64,000 bases of DNA from Bacteroidota bacterium. Its GTDB lineage: Bacteria; Bacteroidota; Bacteroidia; Bacteroidales; JAAUTT01. The translations under genes were made by a program, and so were the position numbers. The stretch spans positions 14,819 to 78,818 of the forward strand of contig JAEYWD010000087.1 of assembly GCA_023429135.1 (NCBI GenBank), written 5' to 3'. Position 1 is the first letter of the stretch; each line of letters opens with the position of its first letter. The notes under the pieces are model-generated. The model saw only the letters and a program-made list of their open reading frames with translations, did not search any database and was not told where the DNA came from. This document shows, piece after piece, positions 44,281 to 51,005 of the stretch.

Positions 44281-45326
44281 GAAGATTACCGATATACTTC
44301 CTCATTGATGTTTCCGAATCTATGATAGGTGAACAGATTGATCAGGTTCAGGAAGGTATTGCAACAATAATAAAAGAGCTACGGACGGACCCGTATGCTC
44401 TGGAAACTGTTTATATCTCAATTTTGGTTTTTGCAGGAAAAGCCCAGAAAATTACACCTCTCATTGAGCTTGTTAATTTTTATCCCCCCAAAATACCTGT
44501 TGGAGGTGGCACCTCACTAGGAAATGCCATAACTTTCTTAATGAACGAATTGAATACTTCCATTGTCAAAACCACAATGGAACAAAAAGGCGACTGGAAA
44601 CCCATCATTTTTATGTTTACTGATGGTAATCCAACCGACTATTATCAACCGGCGTTCGAGAAATGGAATAAGGACTTCAGGTCAAAATCGAATCTGGTAG
44701 TAATTTCACTGGGCGACAATACCGACAATCATATTTTTGGTCAGATTACCGAAAATCTCCTTAGGCTAAATCACACCGATGCAGAGTCGTTCAAGAAATT
44801 CTTCAAGTGGGTTACGGCTTCAATAAAAACAAGCAGTATTAGCGTTACCGATGCCAACGACGATGGTTTGCATCTGGCTCCCATAACAAACGGCTATCTT
44901 TCTAAAATTGATCTTCAAAAAGAAATAAGTCAGAAAGTAGATGAAAATTTTGCTGTTATTTTGGCTAAATGCCAGAAAACCAAAAAGGCTTATCTGATCA
45001 AATATCAGAAACGGTTATCTCCATCCGGAATTAAGGAATTAAATTACAACACCCTCGAATATAAACTCGTAGGGGCATTCCCGATAGAAAATTCATATTT
45101 TGACCTATGCGATAGCAGTCAGCAGAAAAATACTATAAATACATCGGAATTATTAGGATTTCCGAATTGCCCCTGCTGTGGAAACCAATATGGGTTCAGC
45201 CATTGCGGATGCGGAAATATTATGTGTACCGGTGACGAACAGGTTAGCAAATGTCCTTGGTGTGGTATTGAAGCAAAATTTGGATTTGGAGAAGGAAGTA
45301 TGGACATTAACAGAACCCGGGGATAA
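44277..45326 (+). CDS. TerY-type VWA protein 3 with C-terminal zinc-binding domain
   Basis: The 349-residue protein has a VWA domain with intact MIDAS (IDVSESMIGE, residues 8-17; MFTDGNPTD, about 116-124) and a C-terminal TerY-C type metal-binding domain: LGFPNCPCCGNQYGF, then HCGCGNIMC and CPWCG (about residues 297-335), enough cysteines for two zinc ions. Between them, residues 210-290 form an extra soluble region. Unlike copies 1 and 2 it lacks the polyproline tail. It is two bases before the PP2C gene, giving the usual TerY-phosphatase-kinase order. Confidence 0.92.
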   Translation: MRRLPIYFLIDVSESMIGEQIDQVQEGIATIIKELRTDPYALETVYISILVFAGKAQKITPLIELVNFYPPKIPVGGGTSLGNAITFLMNELNTSIVKTTMEQKGDWKPIIFMFTDGNPTDYYQPAFEKWNKDFRSKSNLVVISLGDNTDNHIFGQITENLLRLNHTDAESFKKFFKWVTASIKTSSISVTDANDDGLHLAPITNGYLSKIDLQKEISQKVDENFAVILAKCQKTKKAYLIKYQKRLSPSGIKELNYNTLEYKLVGAFPIENSYFDLCDSSQQKNTINTSELLGFPNCPCCGNQYGFSHCGCGNIMCTGDEQVSKCPWCGIEAKFGFGEGSMDINRTRG

Positions 45327-45328
45327 AC

Positions 45329-46858
45329 ATGGATATAAGCAAGTGTCTGAATAATATTGAGATTCCTGCAGAAAACGAATTGCAGGTAACCGATTTTTTA
45401 AATAAAAAAAGTGACGAAATAAATTCGTTTTTTCAAAAGCTTTGGGAAAACCATTGCTCCGAATCAAATAACTCCCTGGAAAAAACAGAGGAAATTCTTA
45501 TAAAAAACAAGACCGCACCTTTTGAAGTTAACAGACCACAGCAAACGGAAAATGTAGTGGAAAATACAACTCCCCCGCCACCTGCAACAGCAAACGGGAA
45601 TAACAATTCGAATACCCAATCTAAAATCAAAAACATGATTCTACCCAATGGTAAAGTAAACCAGGAATACAAATATAAGGTCAGAACCGAAGATTCGGGC
45701 ATAAGCGAAATTGGCGATTATTGGTTTGAAGGACTTGAAAACCTGGGTTTAAAATATCAGCCCGACAGCAATGAAATTACTGGTATCCCAAATCTGGCCG
45801 GGGATCACAAAATTTCTATGAAAATTAAACTAAAGGACTGGACAGAAGATAAACCTATTATTAATAAAGATATAACCATTATTATCAACCCCGATCCTAA
45901 AACTTTATGGAAGAACATTCCAACACCCGGTGATATAGAGTATTACAAACCTGACAGCGCTCAACAGTTTGTTATGGTTGATGGAAATAAAGGTATTTTA
46001 GGAATAGGCAAAAGCGAGCGGAAAGATATGGTGGCAGCCAGTCAGCGTGGACGTTCACATGCCCAGGAAGGCAAACCCCGCGACGACGACTTTGGATTAA
46101 AATATCTGGACGACCTTAAATGGTATATTTTAACCGTTGCCGACGGAGCCGGCTCAGCCAGTGCTTCCAGAAAAGGATCGGAAATTGCCTGTAAAACAGT
46201 AGTCGAAATAAGCGAATCACTTATTCGCGAAAAGCACAAGGAATTTGAACAACAGATTAAGGCTTACAACGCTAATAAAACAGAAGAAAACCGGAAAAAA
46301 GTTGGCGATACACTTTACGCAATAATTGGCAATGCTGTATTTAAAGCTGTTAAGAATATCGAGGAGGAAGCAAAATCAAGTAACAAGGCCTTAAAAGACT
46401 TCTCAACCACATTAATTGTAAGCATCTGTAAAAAATTCAAATTTGGTTGGTTTGTTGCCAATTTTTGGGTGGGCGATGGTGGTATCGGGATTTACAATAA
46501 GGAGAAACAATTTTTAAAGATAATGGGAGAATCGGACGGAGGAGAATTTGCCGGACAAACAAGATTTCTCACCATGCCCGAAATTACCCAGCCTGCTGAA
46601 CTTTATCGCCGGTTACGGTTCGAAATAGTCGACGACTTTACAGCGTTGGTGTTAATGACCGATGGCGTTACCGATCCCAAGTTTGAAACTGACTCCAATT
46701 TGCTGAAAATTGAAAAGTGGAACGAGCTATGGGAAGATTTATGCCGCGAAGTCGAGCTTACTGATAACAATGCAGCCTCGGCTGAACAGCTATTGAACTG
46801 GCTTAATTTCTGGTCGCCAGGCAATCACGACGACAGAACAATTGCTATTTTATTCTAG
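45329..46858 (+). CDS. PP2C-type protein phosphatase with Ig-like domain
   Basis: The 509-residue protein has three parts. Residues 1-100 are helical and then low in complexity, including TTPPPPATANGNNN. Residues about 105-190 form an Ig-like domain of the He_PIG sort (LPNGKVNQEYKYKV; ITGIPNLAGDHKI). The rest is a PP2C serine/threonine phosphatase with the metal-binding motifs in order: GKPRDDDFGL, ILTVADGAGSA, STTLIVSI, WVGDGGIGIY, LMTDGVTDP and NHDDRTIAIL. It presumably reverses the kinase encoded two bases downstream and together with TerY forms the TerY-P triad. No signal peptide, so cytosolic. Confidence 0.92.
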   Translation: MDISKCLNNIEIPAENELQVTDFLNKKSDEINSFFQKLWENHCSESNNSLEKTEEILIKNKTAPFEVNRPQQTENVVENTTPPPPATANGNNNSNTQSKIKNMILPNGKVNQEYKYKVRTEDSGISEIGDYWFEGLENLGLKYQPDSNEITGIPNLAGDHKISMKIKLKDWTEDKPIINKDITIIINPDPKTLWKNIPTPGDIEYYKPDSAQQFVMVDGNKGILGIGKSERKDMVAASQRGRSHAQEGKPRDDDFGLKYLDDLKWYILTVADGAGSASASRKGSEIACKTVVEISESLIREKHKEFEQQIKAYNANKTEENRKKVGDTLYAIIGNAVFKAVKNIEEEAKSSNKALKDFSTTLIVSICKKFKFGWFVANFWVGDGGIGIYNKEKQFLKIMGESDGGEFAGQTRFLTMPEITQPAELYRRLRFEIVDDFTALVLMTDGVTDPKFETDSNLLKIEKWNELWEDLCREVELTDNNAASAEQLLNWLNFWSPGNHDDRTIAILF

Positions 46859-46860
46859 AT

Positions 46861-48357
46861 ATGGCAAAAACAATAAAAATAACTGCTTCCGACGGTTCTC
46901 CCGTAGAATTTGTTGACGAGATGATAGGCTCGGGCGGAATGAAGGATGTATATTTTAGTCCCGATAAAAGCTATGTAGTGGCATTCTTCAGAGACAAACA
47001 GGATTTTAACGCCAAAGACAGGTTACAGAATATTACCGGAAAATACAGGGACAATATCTTTAACCAAATGGGTGGCGATTATTGGAAAGACCTCTACTGC
47101 TGGCCTACAAAAATTGTTGAGCACAACGGCAAACTGGGACTGGTTTGTCCTACTTATCAAAACCAGTTTTTCTTTAAAAAAGGATCGATCAATAACGATT
47201 TTCTTGGAATTAAAGGAAAAGAAAAAGAAGGAAAATGGTATGCATCGGCAAAAAACCAGAATAAGTTCCTGGCTCCTGAAGAAAAGGGTGACTGGTTCAA
47301 ATATTTTCAGATATGTATCCGAATCAGCCGTGCGGTAAAGAGGTTACACGCTGCGGGTTTGGCACATTCCGATTTATCGTACAAAAATGTTTTGATTGAT
47401 CCCACCTCCGGTCAGGCTGCCATTATTGATATTGACGGGTTGGTAGTTCCCGGAAAATATCCACCTGATGTATTGGGAACACCCGATTTTATTGCACCGG
47501 AGGTTATTGCCACCAAGCACCTTCCTATGGGCGATCCCAACCGTAAGTTACCAAGCATTGCCACCGACCGCCATGCGCTGGCTGTTATGATTTACATGTA
47601 CCTGCTTTACAGGCATCCGTTGAGAGGTGGAAAAGTACACGATCTCGACTCAGCTAAAGACGAAGAACTTTCGATGGGCACCAAAGCAATGTTTATTGAA
47701 CACCCTACTGATAAAACCAATCGTGTAAAAATAAACCAGATACATCCAAGCCAGCTCCCGCAAGGTGATACCGATAAAATTCCTTATACAGTGTGCGGGC
47801 CCTATCTGAAAGAACTATTTAACAAGGCGCTGATCGAGGGGCTTCATAACCCATCTTGCCGACCAACTGCCGACGAATGGGAACAGGCACTTCTTAAAAC
47901 TGTGGATCTGATGCAACCATGCCAAAATCCCAATTGCTGGCATAAATGGTTTGTGTTCGACAATTCAACAAAGCCTAAATGTCCTTTTTGCGGAACTGAA
48001 TACAAAGGCCAGTTACCAGTTCTCAATTTATATTTTTCTCCAAAAGAAGGAGTGTTTAAACCCGAAAATTACCGGTTAATGGTGTATAACAAGCAATTGC
48101 TGTATATGTGGCATGTGAACAGGTATGTTTACGCCAACGAAAAAACCACTCCCGAACAAAAAGTTCCGGTGGGCGATTTCCACTTCCACAATAATAAATG
48201 GATTTTGATTAACCGTAAGCTGCCAACAATGTATGATAAAGACATTGACAAGAAAATTGAAATTGGCGAAGCGGTTGAGCTTACAGAAGGTAAAAAGATT
48301 TTGCTTTCGAAAGAAGATGGGGGCCGGCTTATAATTGTACAATTAGTAACAAGCTGA
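46861..48357 (+). CDS. TerY-P-associated protein kinase with zinc ribbon
   Basis: The 498-residue protein has a divergent serine/threonine kinase domain (about 1-345): glycine loop IGSGGMKDVY (21-30), catalytic loop HSDLSYKNVLID (about 167-178) and metal-binding IIDIDG (about 187-192). The position of the usual beta-3 lysine reads VVAFFRDK, with Phe where VAIK has Lys; a nearby Arg or Lys may replace it. A zinc ribbon follows (CQNPNC, then CPFCG; about 353-377), then a beta-rich C-terminal domain (GDFHFHNNKWILINR) that could be FHA-like. It forms the triad with TerY and PP2C. Confidence 0.88.
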   Translation: MAKTIKITASDGSPVEFVDEMIGSGGMKDVYFSPDKSYVVAFFRDKQDFNAKDRLQNITGKYRDNIFNQMGGDYWKDLYCWPTKIVEHNGKLGLVCPTYQNQFFFKKGSINNDFLGIKGKEKEGKWYASAKNQNKFLAPEEKGDWFKYFQICIRISRAVKRLHAAGLAHSDLSYKNVLIDPTSGQAAIIDIDGLVVPGKYPPDVLGTPDFIAPEVIATKHLPMGDPNRKLPSIATDRHALAVMIYMYLLYRHPLRGGKVHDLDSAKDEELSMGTKAMFIEHPTDKTNRVKINQIHPSQLPQGDTDKIPYTVCGPYLKELFNKALIEGLHNPSCRPTADEWEQALLKTVDLMQPCQNPNCWHKWFVFDNSTKPKCPFCGTEYKGQLPVLNLYFSPKEGVFKPENYRLMVYNKQLLYMWHVNRYVYANEKTTPEQKVPVGDFHFHNNKWILINRKLPTMYDKDIDKKIEIGEAVELTEGKKILLSKEDGGRLIIVQLVTS

Positions 48358-48360
48358 TAA

Positions 48361-49401
48361 ATGGTTTATATTAGCAGAAATAATCAGCAGTTCGGGCCTT
48401 ACGACTTCCAGACCTTAAAAAAGTACGTCGAAGATGGTAAGATATTAACATGTGATAAAGCATTTCTGCAGAGTGACCCGGGAAACATCAATTCTGCCGG
48501 ATATTTCCTTAAGCAGCAGGGAATAAGTTTCCATGTTAGGCATAAAGGAAACCTTTTGTCGCAAATGAAAGATATTGGCAGGGAATTAATTATCCCAAAT
48601 GATGTTTTTTCAAGAAAAGAATGGTTTAAAGACAAGCGTTTACTTATGCTTGCATTGCTGGGTTTGTCTCCGGCCATCCTCATCCGGTTTACATTTGTTC
48701 CATTCATAACCTTTTACACCATAGCGCTTTATTTTTCGGTTATTTGGGGCTTATTCTTTTATTATTTCTTTAAAACAGCCCAGGTAAGAACCCGTACCAC
48801 AGTTTTAATCTTTTTTCTGCTACAGGTAATTGTATTTGTTTTATGGGACATTTTAGGGTTACCGAAGTGGCCGGTTATCAGCCTTTTTTATGCTTTAACC
48901 GAACATACCTTCTGGGGTGCCCGGTTAATTGGATATATCCTTGGAGTAGGTGTTTGCGAAGAAATTGTAAAAGCGCTCCCCCTGATTTTTCTGGTTTTAC
49001 GGACAAAGGAACCATATATTCCGCAGTCGCTTGTTTTTTACGGTTTAATGTCGGGGATTGCATTTGGCGTTTTTGAAGGTGTTCAGTATCAAATGACGAT
49101 TAATTCGACACTCGACTACAGCTCGGCATTTTTCATGAATATTGCACGATTGACCAGTTTACCTTTTCTTCATGCAGTATGGTCGGGAATAGCCGGATAT
49201 TTTATTGCTTTCTCGAATTTATATCCCAGATACAGAATATCGCTGTACTTTCTTGCCATATTCGTCCCCGCCTGCATTCATGGCTTTTACGACACACTGG
49301 GATGGAGTCTGCCCGGCCTGTTTCTGACATTTTTAAGTGTAATTCTATTGATGAACTACCTGAAACAAGGTGTGAATTATCAATCGAAATTATCAAACTA
49401 A
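48361..49401 (+). CDS. GYF_2-PrsW intramembrane protease
   Basis: The 346-residue protein begins with a cytosolic GYF_2-type domain (VYISRNNQQFGPYDFQTLKK then VEDGKILTCDKAFL, residues 2-45). Eight or so transmembrane helices follow from about residue 95, with the PrsW glutamic-type protease motifs: CEEIVKALPL (E200/E201), GVFEGVQYQ (about 238), LHAVWSGIAGY (H near 270) and CIHGFYDTLG (H near 306). PrsW cleaves anti-sigma factors in other bacteria. GYF domains in eukaryotes bind proline-rich peptides, and two TerY proteins here have polyproline tails, so they are candidate ligands. Gap of 3 bases to the kinase gene. Confidence 0.85.
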   Translation: MVYISRNNQQFGPYDFQTLKKYVEDGKILTCDKAFLQSDPGNINSAGYFLKQQGISFHVRHKGNLLSQMKDIGRELIIPNDVFSRKEWFKDKRLLMLALLGLSPAILIRFTFVPFITFYTIALYFSVIWGLFFYYFFKTAQVRTRTTVLIFFLLQVIVFVLWDILGLPKWPVISLFYALTEHTFWGARLIGYILGVGVCEEIVKALPLIFLVLRTKEPYIPQSLVFYGLMSGIAFGVFEGVQYQMTINSTLDYSSAFFMNIARLTSLPFLHAVWSGIAGYFIAFSNLYPRYRISLYFLAIFVPACIHGFYDTLGWSLPGLFLTFLSVILLMNYLKQGVNYQSKLSN

Positions 49402-49431
49402 AGCACTTATTTAAACTTAACATAGAAAACC

Positions 49432-50127
49432 TTGATTCGGCATATATCTTTTGATCTCTGGCTAACACTAATAAAATCTAACCCTCTTTTTAAAAGGAAA
49501 AGAGCGGAGTTTTTATCGGAACACTTCAACCCTAAAGGTTTTAGTGTTGATAATGTAATTAATATTGTTCACAGCCTGGATAAAGCCTGCGACCGGTTAA
49601 ACGAAAAATCGGGTAAAAAAAAGGAAGCCCGTCTCATGTACAGGTCAATTTTGAAAAGACTTGGATATAATTTGAACAATGTTCACAATAATTTCCTCGA
49701 TGATCTTGTAAAGCAAATAAATCAGTTATTCTTTGAATTTCCTCCGGTTTTATTAAATCATCATATTCCCGACATTCTTAAAGATTTAAAGGGAAACGGG
49801 TATACTTTGAATATTTCGAGCAATACCGGATTTATAGAAGGTCCATTTTTAAGAAGGTACCTCCAGAAAAATCATCTCGATAACTTTTTCGATTTTGCAA
49901 TATTCTCCGATGAAATTGACGCATCCAAGCCATCGGAAAATTTCTACAATATAGTATACCAGAACGCCAGGGCCGAAAAATGTGAAATTTTACATATAGG
50001 AGACAATTATACAGCCGATTATATTGGCGCTACCAACTTTGGATTTAACGCATTGCATATTACAAACAATGACTACACATTCGAACTTATTAAAACAACT
50101 ATAGATGAGAAAAACAGACACTTTTAG
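49432..50127 (+). CDS. HAD-superfamily hydrolase of the Ter system
   Basis: The 231-residue protein (TTG start at 49432; there is no ATG that keeps motif I) has the HAD motifs: ISFDLWLTL (nucleophile Asp8), NISSNTGF (motif II Ser), DEIDASKPS (motif III Lys) and HIGDNYTADYIGA (motif IV Asp). The second acidic residue of motif I is Trp (DLW), as in some phosphatases of the dehalogenase type. HAD enzymes of this group are recurrent in Ter islands, where they have been proposed to help make a nucleoside-like metabolite. It overlaps the phosphoribosyltransferase gene by 23 bases. Confidence 0.85.
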   Translation: MIRHISFDLWLTLIKSNPLFKRKRAEFLSEHFNPKGFSVDNVINIVHSLDKACDRLNEKSGKKKEARLMYRSILKRLGYNLNNVHNNFLDDLVKQINQLFFEFPPVLLNHHIPDILKDLKGNGYTLNISSNTGFIEGPFLRRYLQKNHLDNFFDFAIFSDEIDASKPSENFYNIVYQNARAEKCEILHIGDNYTADYIGATNFGFNALHITNNDYTFELIKTTIDEKNRHF

Positions 50128-50974
50128 TGCCTTTGAGATTAACGATAGCAGCAAATATGGCTTTTCACCAGAGGAGTATTCGAAATTTAAGTATGGTTCA
50201 AAAAATATTGCCGAAAAATACGGATATATCCTTGCCGATAGATTTATAGCGCAATACGGACCTGCTTTACAAAACAAACAACTGGTGGTAATACCAAGCG
50301 CTTTTTCTCACATAAAAACAGCTTCGCATGTTATGGAAACATACTTTGTGGATAAGCTTAATTTTCACCTTTTTAAAAACGATCAGCCCCCTGTAGAGCA
50401 AACGAAAATATACCGGACAGTAACATATCGTGAAGACTATGGTGAAATGACTGCCGAGGAACGGTACAACCTTATAAAAGGCGACAAATTCCATATTGAC
50501 AAGACTTTTCTCGGAAATAAAGTGCTGATTTTTATCGACGACATTAAAATAACCGGTACTCACGAACGGATTATTATTAAAATGCTCGATGATTTTGACA
50601 TTACAAATGATTGTTATATGCTGTATTTTGCAGAACTAAAAGCAACTGACATAAATCCAAAAATTGAAAATTACTTAAATCAGCATTTTGTAAAGAACCT
50701 TCAGGACCTCGATACCGTAATTAAGCATGAAACATTTGAATTTAACACCAGAGTAGTTAAATTTATTTTAAACAGCGATCATTTTGAATGCATTAGCTTT
50801 CTGAAAAAGCAAAGTCAGGAATTTATCAGAGACCTGTTTTATCTTGCCATCGGAAATCATTATGGTCAATTCAGCGATTATAAACGAAATCTTGTATACA
50901 TACAGAATTTAATAGAGAAAATGGAAGAACACAATGAAATTCAAAATAAAGCCAAGTCTTCAATTACTTTCTAA
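50105..50974 (+). CDS. phosphoribosyltransferase-like protein of the Ter system
   Basis: The 289-residue protein has the PRPP-binding motif of type I phosphoribosyltransferases in a diverged form, KVLIFIDDIKITGTHERI (about 137-154, acidic pair followed by T-G-T). A first part (RFIAQYGPALQNKQLVVIPS) provides the usual strand, and the C-terminal 100 residues are helical. Enzymes of this kind accompany TerD genes and are thought to act with the HAD protein in making a nucleotide-derived product. Overlap with the HAD gene and a 31-base gap to the ATPase gene place it firmly in the operon. Confidence 0.82.
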   Translation: MRKTDTFSAFEINDSSKYGFSPEEYSKFKYGSKNIAEKYGYILADRFIAQYGPALQNKQLVVIPSAFSHIKTASHVMETYFVDKLNFHLFKNDQPPVEQTKIYRTVTYREDYGEMTAEERYNLIKGDKFHIDKTFLGNKVLIFIDDIKITGTHERIIIKMLDDFDITNDCYMLYFAELKATDINPKIENYLNQHFVKNLQDLDTVIKHETFEFNTRVVKFILNSDHFECISFLKKQSQEFIRDLFYLAIGNHYGQFSDYKRNLVYIQNLIEKMEEHNEIQNKAKSSITF

Positions 50975-51005
50975 ATAAAAACAAGCAAAACCTAAATATT
51001 TTAAA

